Below are positions 50,895 through 58,902 of a DNA stretch of 64,000 nucleotides, in pieces (the stretch's first letter is position 1; each line of letters opens with the position of its first letter). The stretch covers positions 1 through 64,000 of the forward strand of contig CAYWMD010000001.1 of assembly GCA_964458575.1 (NCBI GenBank). The letters run 5' to 3'. The notes beneath the pieces are model-generated. The model had not been told where the DNA came from. It made no database searches and saw only the letters and a list, made by a program, of their open reading frames with translations. The position numbers and the translations under genes were made by a program. Origin of the DNA: CAYWMD01 sp964458575 (lineage in GTDB: Bacteria > Verrucomicrobiota > Verrucomicrobiia > Limisphaerales > JADLHS01).

Positions 50895-51241
50895 GCCGGC
50901 GCATCGAGGCGGGAATCATGAAAAAACCGGGCTTGGGCGAGGCGAATCTGGGGGCAATGGTGGGTGTGGTGATCGGGGCCATGGGCGGGTTGGTCGCAAT
51001 TACCATTCCGCTGGCGATCATCAGCGGCGACATCAAGCAGTTATCCGCGGCGCGCACCACGGGCGTCCTGGGTTTTCTCGTCTGCTCGACCGTGGGCTGG
51101 CTGGTGGGAGGACAAATCGCCTCACGATTGGAAGGAATAATGAGCGAACGCAATGCCGGGATTGTGGGAGGCGCAATTGGCGGCCTGCTGCCGGTGGCGG
51201 CCTTTGCGCTGTGGGGTTGGTATCTGGTCACACCGAGATGA
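50891..51241 (+). CDS. Small membrane protein in the prp operon
   Basis: A 116-residue protein with three hydrophobic helices: LGAMVGVVIGAMGGLVAITIPLAI, GVLGFLVCSTVGWLVGG and GAIGGLLPVAAFALWGWYLV. Small residues (GxxxG) are frequent. It overlaps prpC by four bases, so it belongs to the operon. A role in propionate metabolism is unknown. It separates prpC from prpD, with a MITE-like element following. Confidence 0.65.
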   Translation: MSRRIEAGIMKKPGLGEANLGAMVGVVIGAMGGLVAITIPLAIISGDIKQLSAARTTGVLGFLVCSTVGWLVGGQIASRLEGIMSERNAGIVGGAIGGLLPVAAFALWGWYLVTPR

Positions 51242-51247
51242 AACGCC

Positions 51248-51407
51248 TACCCTCACCCCTGCCCCCTCCCGCCCGACGGGAGAGGAGGATTCATTTGCCG
51301 ATAGCTCGGAACATCGGCAGTCCGGACTCTTCGGATAACTTGTTGAAAACCGGAAACGACCGATTGCTGTTCCCTCTCCCGTCGGACGGGAGAGGGTCAG
51401 GGTGAGG
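51248..51407. repeat. MITE-like element, copy B
   Basis: A ~160-base element with inverted ends: left CTCACCCCTGCCCCCTCCCG, right TCCCTCTCCC...AGAGGGTCAGGGTGAGG. Internal hairpins (CCCGCCCGACGGG, CTCTCCCGTC/GACGGGAGAG) are visible. It ends 8 bases before prpD and probably contributes to its leader. Its ends, length and several inner blocks (GGAACATCGG, GAAAAC...CGAC) match copy A at 32676-32832. Confidence 0.85.
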
Positions 51408-51415
51408 GGCCGCGT

Positions 51416-52891
51416 ATGTCCTCACACATTTCAACTGCCAACCGTCCACCGTTTGATCCCCTGCTGGACCAAATCGCGGATTACGTTTGTGACTTCAACT
51501 CGCCCAGCGAAGAAGCTCTGAACACCGCGCGTTACTGCCTGCTCGACACGCTCGGTTGCGGCCTGCTGGCGCTGAAATATCCCGCCTGCACGAAACTGCT
51601 CGGCCCGCTCGTGCCCGGAACGGTCGTGCCCAACGGCGCGCGCGTGCCGGGGACCAGTCACGAGCTCGACCCCGTCACGGCCGCGTTCAACATTGGCACG
51701 CTGGTTCGCTGGCTCGATTTCAACGACACCTGGCTGGCGGCCGAATGGGGGCATCCCTCAGACAACCTCGGTGCGATTCTGGCCGTGGCGGATTTTGTGT
51801 CTCGTGGCTGCGTTCGTGAGAACGCGGCTGATTTGCCGCGAACTCACGTTCGCCGCTACACTGTGCGCGACGTTCTGCTCGCGATGATCAAAGCCCACGA
51901 AATCCAGGGCGTCCTTGCGCTGGAGAACAGTTTCAACCGGGTCGGCCTCGATCATGTCCTGCTTGTGCGCATTGCTTCCACCGCCATTGCCGCGCAATTG
52001 CTCGGCGGCAGTCGCGAACAGATCACGAACGCGGTTTCCAACGCGTGGCTCGATGGCGGCGCCCTCCGCACCTATCGCCACGCGCCGAACACCGGCTCGC
52101 GGAAATCCTGGGCGGCGGGCGACGCCACGGCGCGAGCGGTTCAACACGCGTTCATGGCCATCAAGGGCGAAATGGGTTATCCCTCCGCCTTGTCCGCGCC
52201 GAAATGGGGCTTCAGCGATGTCCTGTTCAAGGGCCGGCCGATCCAGCTCGCGCGCCCGTTTGGCTGTTACGTGATGGAGCAGGTGCTCTTCAAGATTTCC
52301 TTCCCGGCTGAATTCCACGCGCAAACCGCCGTCGAGGCGGCGTTCAAACTGCATCCCCAGGTTCGCGATCGGCTCGACCAGATTGCGCGTGTGGAAATTT
52401 GCACGCACGAATCGGCCATCCGCATCATCGACAAGACCGGTCCGTTGCACAACCCCGCCGACCGGGACCATTGCCTCCAATACATGACCGCCATCGGTCT
52501 GATCTTTGGCCAGCTCACGGCGGACCATTATGAGGATGCGACCGCCGCCGACCCGCGCATTGACGTCCTGCGCGCAAAGATGGTCGTGCGTGAAGATCCG
52601 CGCTACTCCCGCGAATACCTCGAAGCCGATAAACGCTCGATCGCCAACGCCATCCAGGTCTTTTTCCGCGACGGCAGCGCGACGGATAAGGTGGAGGTGG
52701 AATACCCGGTGGGCCATCGCCGCCGCCGCACCGAGGCGATTCCGCTGCTGGTGAAAAAATTCCAGGCCAATGCGGCAACGTGCTTTCCGCCCGACCGGGT
52801 GCAGCAAGTTCTGGCATTGTTTGAGAATGCCGGCCGGCTGATGGAGATGCCGGCGGACGCTTTCGCTGGTCACCTTGTCCAACTGGCCTGA
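51416..52891 (+). CDS. prpD: 2-methylcitrate dehydratase (MmgE/PrpD family), with in-frame repeat insertion
   Basis: A 491-residue MmgE/PrpD enzyme, the third methylcitrate-cycle step. Family blocks: LDTLGCGLLALKYPACTKLLGP, FNIGTLVRWLDFNDTWLAAEWGHPSDN, KAHEIQGVLALENSFNRVGLDHV, GYPSALSAPKWGFSDVLF, FPAEFHAQTAVEAAF. About 18 residues (GCVRENAADLPRTHVRR) between ADFVSR and YTVRDVL are encoded by a palindromic repeat (51804-51859) that also occurs inside leuS. The insertion replaces a stretch where family members show a short variable loop, so the enzyme may tolerate it. It follows copy B of the MITE-like element. Confidence 0.94.
   Translation: MSSHISTANRPPFDPLLDQIADYVCDFNSPSEEALNTARYCLLDTLGCGLLALKYPACTKLLGPLVPGTVVPNGARVPGTSHELDPVTAAFNIGTLVRWLDFNDTWLAAEWGHPSDNLGAILAVADFVSRGCVRENAADLPRTHVRRYTVRDVLLAMIKAHEIQGVLALENSFNRVGLDHVLLVRIASTAIAAQLLGGSREQITNAVSNAWLDGGALRTYRHAPNTGSRKSWAAGDATARAVQHAFMAIKGEMGYPSALSAPKWGFSDVLFKGRPIQLARPFGCYVMEQVLFKISFPAEFHAQTAVEAAFKLHPQVRDRLDQIARVEICTHESAIRIIDKTGPLHNPADRDHCLQYMTAIGLIFGQLTADHYEDATAADPRIDVLRAKMVVREDPRYSREYLEADKRSIANAIQVFFRDGSATDKVEVEYPVGHRRRRTEAIPLLVKKFQANAATCFPPDRVQQVLALFENAGRLMEMPADAFAGHLVQLA
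51804..51859. repeat. Double-hairpin palindromic element inside prpD
   Basis: A 56-base relative of the leuS element. Hairpins are GCGTTC-GTGA-GAACGC (51810-51825) and GCGAAC-TCAC-GTTCGC (51838-51853), with flanking GTGGCTG and GCTAC. Compared with leuS, both strands of the first stem changed together (GTGCTC to GCGTTC), keeping pairing. Confidence 0.88.
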
Positions 52892-52901
52892 TGCCGTTGC
52901 C

Positions 52902-54290
52902 TTACTGCGGCGGCAAATAGGGCACGGGCGGCAGGAGATTGATGGGCACCTTGATGGAGACTCCAGGTTTGAGATTGGAAAAATCCACGTTCGGATTGGC
53001 CGCGCGGAGGTCGCCGGGATTCACGGCATAGAGGCGCGACAGAAAATCCAGACCTTCGCCCGGCTTGAGCACATGGACTTTTGCCGGCGGCGGTTTCGGC
53101 GGCGCCGGCGGCTCCGCCGGCAGTTCCTGTCCCATCGCCCGGGCGATGGCTTCGAGCTGTTCCAGTTCCGCCTTCTTCAGTTCGACCGCCTGCACTTCCG
53201 CGGTGAGATTGGTGTTCGCGCGGATGTTGGCGGTTTGCTGGGTCGCGGCCTGGTTGATTTGGTAAAGCGTCAGGGCCGTTTCAGGTGTGCCCGCTTTCAA
53301 CGCCTCGGCGTAGGCGCTGCGATACAGCGGATCGTGCAACAACTGATACTCCTGGAAACGCTCCGGGCCGAGCAGGTTCTTGAGGGCGTCGAGGCGTTGT
53401 TGCTCGAGTGCACGCCGCGCACTGCCGGTGTTCGGATCGTTTGCATCCCCAAGCAACTCCAACTGCTGGTCGAAGCCGTCCGTGGCGCGGAACATGGCGC
53501 GAAACTCGTTGGACGAGGCGTTAAAGTACTTCAACTGCCCGAGTTCGGCCCGCAGGTCCGTGGCGTTTTGTGAATATCGAAGCAGAAATTCCTCCAACTG
53601 GTAGGGCGTGAGCACGGCGGCCAGTTCGACGCGGGTTTGCTGACGCATTCGGGCGAGTTCCGCAAGGTCGGCCGGCCGGCCGGCCAGCCGCTGCTCGTCC
53701 AGGTAAGTCTGGATGCGGGTCTGCGTCCGAACGCTGATTTCTTCGACCTGCAACTTCACATCCTTCGGCAGCAGGCCCAGCACCGGTCCATCCAGCGGAA
53801 TCGGCGCGCGGGAAGGCCGCGGCAGGCTGACCAGATCGCCCGACTCCCAACCCGGGCCCAGCAGCCGCGTGAGCAGGTCAATCCGTTCCGTTTCCAACTC
53901 GGCAATCTTGCCGGCGGCGATTTGCATCACGTTCGTGTCCGGCTCCGTCCGCCACCATTGTTGCTCGGGCATCTCCACTTCCGTCGCGCGCCTTTTGGCG
54001 TAGAGCGCGTTCACGTCCGCGATGATGATGTCCCGGATGGTTTGCTCCGGGCAACCGATGTCGCGGAGGTTGGCGATGTAGGTGGGATAGTCGTCGGATT
54101 CCACCTCCTGCCAGGTGAAAAACTGGCGGCGCACGAGCACGTTGGTCTTGGTCACCACCGGCGCGTTGGTTTCGAGCCCCAGCGCGATGCGATTGAAACG
54201 CTGGCGTTCGGCGCGCAGGGACAGCAACCAGCCCGCGGCCAGCAGACAATTCAGCAGCAGCGAGATGACGAGGTAAACGCGCCAGCGCAT
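52902..54290 (-). CDS. Membrane-anchored protein with C-terminal LysM domain
   Basis: A 462-residue protein with one N-terminal anchor (VYLVISLLLNCLLAAGWLL). A long helical region with coiled-coil character fills about residues 50-370. A Pro-rich linker (PAEPPAPPKPPPAK) leads to a C-terminal LysM-like module (HVLKPGEGLDFLSRLYAVNPGDLRAANPN), which binds glycan of peptidoglycan type. The helical part contains ALTPYQLEEFLLRYS, reminiscent of text in exported helical proteins of this bacterial group. Function otherwise unknown; probably an envelope scaffold. It converges on prpD and diverges from the MFS gene. Confidence 0.8.
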   Translation of the reverse strand: MRWRVYLVISLLLNCLLAAGWLLSLRAERQRFNRIALGLETNAPVVTKTNVLVRRQFFTWQEVESDDYPTYIANLRDIGCPEQTIRDIIIADVNALYAKRRATEVEMPEQQWWRTEPDTNVMQIAAGKIAELETERIDLLTRLLGPGWESGDLVSLPRPSRAPIPLDGPVLGLLPKDVKLQVEEISVRTQTRIQTYLDEQRLAGRPADLAELARMRQQTRVELAAVLTPYQLEEFLLRYSQNATDLRAELGQLKYFNASSNEFRAMFRATDGFDQQLELLGDANDPNTGSARRALEQQRLDALKNLLGPERFQEYQLLHDPLYRSAYAEALKAGTPETALTLYQINQAATQQTANIRANTNLTAEVQAVELKKAELEQLEAIARAMGQELPAEPPAPPKPPPAKVHVLKPGEGLDFLSRLYAVNPGDLRAANPNVDFSNLKPGVSIKVPINLLPPVPYLPPQ

Positions 54291-54448
54291 AGCGGTATCT
54301 ATGTGTCAGGAATGAGTGCCACACCGGATTAAAAAAGGCAATGCGCGAAAAGTTCCGGTGGCCGCGTGAGTTTTCTGAAAAATGGGATTGACCCAGCCGG
54401 AGCAAAACAGTTTTGTGTCGCCTTTACACTCTCGAGCCCGGACGCTTT

Positions 54449-55705
54449 ATGCACGAAACGACCAGCAGTTCCACAGCACAAAACACGAAAAACCAATGGC
54501 TCGTTTTGTCAGCGGCGTTTCTGGGCTGGATGTTCGACGGCGTCGAAATCGCAATCTTTCCGGTTGTGGCGCGTCCCGCGTTGCAGGAACTGCTGGGCCC
54601 GGGCACCACGGACCAGCAAGTCGGGCCATGGATGGGTTACATCACCGCATTGTTTCTGCTGGGAGCGGCGGGTGGCGGGCTGGCCTTCGGCTGGCTGGGT
54701 GACAAGGTGGGCCGGGTGCGGGCAATGATCGCCAGCATTCTCACCTACTCCATCTTCACCGGGGCGTGCTACTTCGCCCATGCGCCGTGGCAACTCGGAC
54801 TGTTCCGCTTCATCGCCGCGCTCGGCATGGGTGGCGAATGGTCGCTCGGCGTCGCGCTCGTGATGGAATGTTGGCCCGAAAGCAAACGGCCGTTGCTCTC
54901 GGGAATCATCGGCGCCGGTTCAAACTTCGGCTTGGCGCTGGTGGGCATTGTCACATGGATTTTCCCCGTGAAACCCGACTCGTGGCGCTGGGTGATGCTG
55001 GCTGGCGCGGCGCCGGCGATACTTGCTTTGTGGATCGCCGTGCGCGTGCCGGAATCCCACCGCTGGCAGGAGGCCGTTAAAACCCGGACGACCCATCCGC
55101 TGGCGGAAGTCTTCGGACGCAATCTTCTTGTGGTCACTCTGCTGGCGATTGCGTTTGCCTCGGTCGTACTCATCGGCACCTGGGGTTCGGTGCAATGGAT
55201 GGTCTTGTGGGCCGACCAAATGGCCGGTAAAACCATGCCCGAGGCCAAGGCCATCACCCTGCTGCTCCTAGCTTTCGGAGCGATTGTCGGGTGCTTCATC
55301 GGATCGGCGATGGGAGAGCGCATGGGTCGGCGACCGGCTTACTTCGCCATGTGCCTCGTATCGCTGCTGTCTTGCGGATTTTTGTTTCGAACCGTGTCGG
55401 AGTTTGGCCCGTTGTTTCTCGTCATGTCGTTCCTGGTGGGAGTGTTCACCGCGTCGTTCTACGGTTGGCTGCCACTTTACCTGCCGGAATTATTTCCCAC
55501 CCGCGCTCGCGCCACCGGCCAAGGCGTCTGCTTCAACGGCGGCCGGGTGCTGGCGGCCGTGGGCGCCATCACGCAAGGGCAGTTGGTGACCTATTTTGAC
55601 GGCAGCTATGCCAAAGCAGGATCAATCGTAACGTTGATTTATCTGGTGGGCATGGTGCTCATTTGGTTCGGGCCGGAAACCAAGGGCAGGCCGCTGCCGG
55701 AGTGA
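54449..55705 (+). CDS. MFS transporter
   Basis: A 418-residue major facilitator protein with twelve predicted helices. The loop 2-3 motif is GWLGDKVGRVRAM, repeated between helices 8 and 9 (GERMGRRPAY), and the late ELFPTRARATGQG block is typical of the sugar/carboxylate:proton symporter branch. The ATG at 54449 is favoured over the frame start at 54413. The substrate is not visible in context; purM follows after 98 bases with its own repeat-bearing leader. Confidence 0.9.
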   Translation: MHETTSSSTAQNTKNQWLVLSAAFLGWMFDGVEIAIFPVVARPALQELLGPGTTDQQVGPWMGYITALFLLGAAGGGLAFGWLGDKVGRVRAMIASILTYSIFTGACYFAHAPWQLGLFRFIAALGMGGEWSLGVALVMECWPESKRPLLSGIIGAGSNFGLALVGIVTWIFPVKPDSWRWVMLAGAAPAILALWIAVRVPESHRWQEAVKTRTTHPLAEVFGRNLLVVTLLAIAFASVVLIGTWGSVQWMVLWADQMAGKTMPEAKAITLLLLAFGAIVGCFIGSAMGERMGRRPAYFAMCLVSLLSCGFLFRTVSEFGPLFLVMSFLVGVFTASFYGWLPLYLPELFPTRARATGQGVCFNGGRVLAAVGAITQGQLVTYFDGSYAKAGSIVTLIYLVGMVLIWFGPETKGRPLPE

Positions 55706-55706
55706 G

Positions 55707-55776
55707 TTGGAGTCCACGTTTCAGCGTGTTCGGGCGTCAGCACCAGCGATAGGACAAGCTGAAGCTTGAACTCCAA
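55707..55776. repeat. Inverted-repeat element of the TTGGAGT type
   Basis: Two ~25-base arms face each other: TTGGAGTCCACGTTTCAGCG... (55707-55731) and the reverse complement of TTGGAGTTCAAGCTTCAGCT... (55752-55776). Each arm folds into a small hairpin, CACG/CGTG on the left and CAAG/CTTG on the right, so the stems co-vary. It lies between the MFS gene and purM. Confidence 0.85.
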
Positions 55777-55803
55777 TCGTCTCGCCGCTTTACTTTTACG
55801 CAC

Positions 55804-56874
55804 ATGAAGAAACAGAAAGCCTACGCCGCCGCGGGCGTTGACATCGATTTGGGCAACAAGGTCAAAGCCACCCTGCCTCAACTTCTGGCCAGCACGCACC
55901 GCCCCGAAGTCCTCGGCAAAGTTGGCGGGTTCGGCGGCCTATTCCAACTGGACCTCAAGAAATACCGCGAACCGATCCTCGTCAGCAGCGTGGACGGTGT
56001 GGGCACGAAGCTCAAGATCGCCTTCACGATGGACAAGCACGACACCATCGGCGCGGACCTCGTGAACCATTGCGTCAACGACATCGCCGTGCTCGGCGCC
56101 GAACCGCTCTTTTTCCTCGATTACCTCGGCACGGGCAAACTCGAACCGCACGTCTTCACCGACATCATCAAAGGCTTCGCCCGCGCCTGCGCGGAAAACA
56201 ACTGCGCGCTCATCGGCGGCGAAACCGCGCAGATGCCCGGCTTCTACCAGCAGGGCGAATACGACGTGAGCGGCACGATCGTCGGCGTGGTGGAAAAATC
56301 CCGGATGCTCAACGGCCAGAAAACCGTGAAGCGCGGCGACGTCGTCATCGGCATCGAATCCAGCGGCCTGCACACGAACGGCTATTCGCTCGGACGCAAA
56401 ATTTTCTTCGAACAACTCGGCTACAAACCGTCGAGCCGCGTGCCTAGACTCAAAGGCACGGTCGGTCAGGAGTTATTGAAAGAACACATCAGCTACGGCC
56501 CGCTCGTGCAGAAACTGCTGAAGCGTTTCAATTCCGCACTCCGCACTCCGCGCTCCGCACTTCCCGTGAAGGCTTTCGCCCACATCACCGGTGGCGGTTT
56601 CGTGGACAACATCCCGCGCGTGCTGCCGAAGACGCTCGACGTCGTCATCCGCAAAGGCACGTGGGACATGCTGCCCATCTTCCAGATCATCGCACAAAAG
56701 AGCGGCGTGCCGGACGAAGAATTGTATCAAGTCTTCAACATGGGCATCGGCATGGTGTCCATCGTCGCGGCGGAAAAGGCGGACGCCGTGTTGAAATTCA
56801 TACGCGGGCAAAAGCACAAAGCCTGGCTCATCGGCGAAGTGGTGAAGGGCAAAGGCGAGGCGCGGGTGGAATAG
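55804..56874 (+). CDS. purM: Phosphoribosylformylglycinamidine cyclo-ligase
   Basis: A 356-residue AIR synthetase, step 5 of purine synthesis. Family text: YAAAGVDIDLGNKVK, VSSVDGVGTKLKIA, NHCVNDIAVLGAEPLFFLDYL, GGETAQMPGFY, GVVEKSRML, ESSGLHTNGYSLGR and AHITGGGFVDNIPRVLP. A short insertion (NSALRTPRSALP) before the VKAFAHITGGG block is produced by a heptanucleotide tandem repeat at 56533-56560. purD lies two kilobases downstream, past an AT-rich orphan gene and a ceramidase-like gene. Confidence 0.95.
   Translation: MKKQKAYAAAGVDIDLGNKVKATLPQLLASTHRPEVLGKVGGFGGLFQLDLKKYREPILVSSVDGVGTKLKIAFTMDKHDTIGADLVNHCVNDIAVLGAEPLFFLDYLGTGKLEPHVFTDIIKGFARACAENNCALIGGETAQMPGFYQQGEYDVSGTIVGVVEKSRMLNGQKTVKRGDVVIGIESSGLHTNGYSLGRKIFFEQLGYKPSSRVPRLKGTVGQELLKEHISYGPLVQKLLKRFNSALRTPRSALPVKAFAHITGGGFVDNIPRVLPKTLDVVIRKGTWDMLPIFQIIAQKSGVPDEELYQVFNMGIGMVSIVAAEKADAVLKFIRGQKHKAWLIGEVVKGKGEARVE
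56533..56560. repeat. Heptanucleotide tandem repeat inside purM
   Basis: Four head-to-tail copies of TCCGCAC (the third is TCCGCGC). It resembles the leuS repeat in unit length, copy number and in-gene position but differs in sequence. Confidence 0.95.
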
Positions 56875-56881
56875 GCCAAAT

Positions 56882-57289
56882 ATGATTTGTGACTTTCTCA
56901 CTCCCGCCTTAAAGCATGAATTCGCTGGCTGGGAGATCGCCTTCGATAATCCTCCACAGCCGATTGCCACCTTTCCTTCTTGCCAAGAAGCCGTTGGAGA
57001 AGTTGCTGTCTGTGATGGTGGTAATGAAGTCACTATTTATATCGGAAAGATTACTCATGGACATTTCAACGAATACGACGAGACTTTGAATCAGGAAGAA
57101 AAAGAGAAAAGCATTACCGAGAGCGTCATTCATTTTCTTAAGGCTTTGTTTACTGATCGAGTTTTGCACTATACAAACACGGAGCATGGTGGAGGAGGCT
57201 GGGTCATGTTGGATTTTAAAGACAGCCCGATAGAACTGTCTCCATCATGTCGATATTTTCTTTGGTCGAGGCCTTACGAACCGCGATGA
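56882..57289 (+). CDS. AT-rich orphan protein of unknown function
   Basis: A 135-residue protein starting 7 bases after purM. It contains ITHGHFNEYDETLNQEEKEK and ends RYFLWSRPYEPR. No domain is recognised. G+C is about 38% in the stretch I counted (57001-57060), far below its neighbours, indicating recent acquisition. It overlaps the next gene (ATGA at 57286). It might be an immunity-type or otherwise small cytoplasmic protein, but nothing in the sequence decides this. Confidence 0.6.
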   Translation: MICDFLTPALKHEFAGWEIAFDNPPQPIATFPSCQEAVGEVAVCDGGNEVTIYIGKITHGHFNEYDETLNQEEKEKSITESVIHFLKALFTDRVLHYTNTEHGGGGWVMLDFKDSPIELSPSCRYFLWSRPYEPR

Positions 57290-58662
57290 AACTCCTCGTC
57301 ATCGGTTCAGGCGAACACCGCAAACGGCTCAATGCCTATTTCGCCGCGTCTCTTCTTCTCCTCACCTGCGTTCCCGCGCCGGCTCAGCCATCGTCGCCAT
57401 CGACCGGTCTGCGCACGGGCGCGGCGGCAGTCGAATTGGAAGCGGACGATTCCATGGTCATCGCTGGCGGCATCCACGCCGCCAAAGCCAGCGGGCAGGA
57501 AGGGAAGTTGCGCTGCGTGGCCGTGGTGTTGGAAAAGCCGCCCACCAAGCTTGCCATCGTGGCTTGCGATGTTTTGATGCTCACGCGCAAAACGCTTGAT
57601 CCTGTGGTCGCCGAAGTGGAAAAGGCTACCGGCATCCCGGCGGCAAATGTTCTCATTAATTGCACCCACACGCATCACGCGCCCAGCACGATGTGCGTAC
57701 ATGACTACGGGCCGGACGAAATGTTCACTAAGCGCGTGCAAGCGGGCGTGGTTCAAGCTGTAAAACAAGCGAACTCGCAACTGGCTGATAGCCGATTCTT
57801 CTTCCATCTCGGCGAGGAACGCACGGTGGGCCAGAACAGCCGCCAGCTTCTGGACGACGGACTGATTTATTGGATTGGTCCGCGCACGAATTTCGTCCGC
57901 GCCACCGCCCCGTTCGATCCGGAATTGCCGGTGCTGACGTTCAAGGACAACACGAACAAGTTGCAGGCCCTGATTTTCAACCACAGCACGCACACCATCG
58001 GCGCGCGCACGCCAGGCAAACGTTCCCCGGCCTTCTACGGATTGGCCGCGCAGGAATTGGAGGAACAATTCGGCGGCATCGCCTGCTTCCTCGAAGGCGC
58101 GAGCGGTTCAACCCACAACCTCGAACTCAAGCCCGCCGAATGTGTGACACGAATCAAAGCCGCGGTCGGCGACGCGTTGAGCAAAGCGCACCAACGGGAC
58201 GTGGGCAAGCTGGCCGCGCTGAAACGTCCGTTGAAATTCCGCGTCCGCAAATTCGATGAAACTGCCGAGGAAGAAGCCGTCACACGCTATTGCCGCAAAT
58301 ACGCGCCCGGTCACGACGAAGCCATTGCCAAAGTATTCCGCAAGATGCGGGCGGAATTGAAATCGCAACAGGGCCAGGAGCGCGAAACCTGGGTGCAGGC
58401 AATGCGCATTGGCCACGTGGCGATCGTGGGCGTGCCCGCCGAGTATTTCACGCAACTGGGCCTCGATATCAAGAACCGTTCGCCGTTTCGCTACACCTAC
58501 ATCGCCGAACTGGCCAATGATTGGATCGGTTACCTGCCAGATCTGGAAGGCCACAAGCTCGGCGGCTATCAGGTTTGGACCGGCTTTCACAGTTATGCCG
58601 AACCCGGCACCGGCGAGCGCATCGCCGATGCAGCAGTGGAGATGTTGAAGGAACTCCAGTGA
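57286..58662 (+). CDS. Exported neutral/alkaline ceramidase-like hydrolase
   Basis: A 458-residue protein resembling the N-terminal catalytic domain of neutral ceramidases, zinc amidases of ceramide-like lipids. It has VLINCTHTHHAPST (zinc-ligand HTHxH region), NHSTHTIGA, LEGASGSTHN and later AMRIGHVAIVGVPAEYF. The signal-type core is NAYFAASLLLLTCVPAPA. The N-terminus itself, MKLLVIGSGEH, matches the start of PurD (MKILVIGSGGREH), while the rest is unrelated. Many Planctomycetota/Verrucomicrobiota proteins of this family act on unknown lipids. It overlaps the AT-rich orphan gene by four bases. Confidence 0.8.
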   Translation: MKLLVIGSGEHRKRLNAYFAASLLLLTCVPAPAQPSSPSTGLRTGAAAVELEADDSMVIAGGIHAAKASGQEGKLRCVAVVLEKPPTKLAIVACDVLMLTRKTLDPVVAEVEKATGIPAANVLINCTHTHHAPSTMCVHDYGPDEMFTKRVQAGVVQAVKQANSQLADSRFFFHLGEERTVGQNSRQLLDDGLIYWIGPRTNFVRATAPFDPELPVLTFKDNTNKLQALIFNHSTHTIGARTPGKRSPAFYGLAAQELEEQFGGIACFLEGASGSTHNLELKPAECVTRIKAAVGDALSKAHQRDVGKLAALKRPLKFRVRKFDETAEEEAVTRYCRKYAPGHDEAIAKVFRKMRAELKSQQGQERETWVQAMRIGHVAIVGVPAEYFTQLGLDIKNRSPFRYTYIAELANDWIGYLPDLEGHKLGGYQVWTGFHSYAEPGTGERIADAAVEMLKELQ

Positions 58663-58710
58663 ATGTGGACTGCGGTGGCAAGTGAAGCGCGACACCGCTT
58701 TCAAGCCAGA

Positions 58711-58791
58711 GTCAAACCGAGAAATACACGAAAAACGACGGCCAGATAGTTTCAACCCGCTTTCGTGAGTTCAGTGTATTTCGTGGTTGAC
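58711..58791. repeat. Inverted-repeat element before purD
   Basis: GTCAAACCGAGAAATACAC at the left (from 58711) faces GTGTATTTCGTGGTTGAC at the right (ends 58791), an 18-bp imperfect inverted repeat with a ~45-base centre. A partial relative (CAACCACGAAATGC...CACGAAA) lies at about 60196-60222. It occupies part of the purD upstream region. Confidence 0.75.
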
Positions 58792-58902
58792 CGTTTCTCT
58801 GTGCCGGCTCGGTCCAAACGCTCTGCGAGGCTTGTCCATTCAAGTCACACGTCTGCGCTTTCTAAATCCAGTTCGGCTGCTTAATCTGCGACAACATTAT
58901 CA

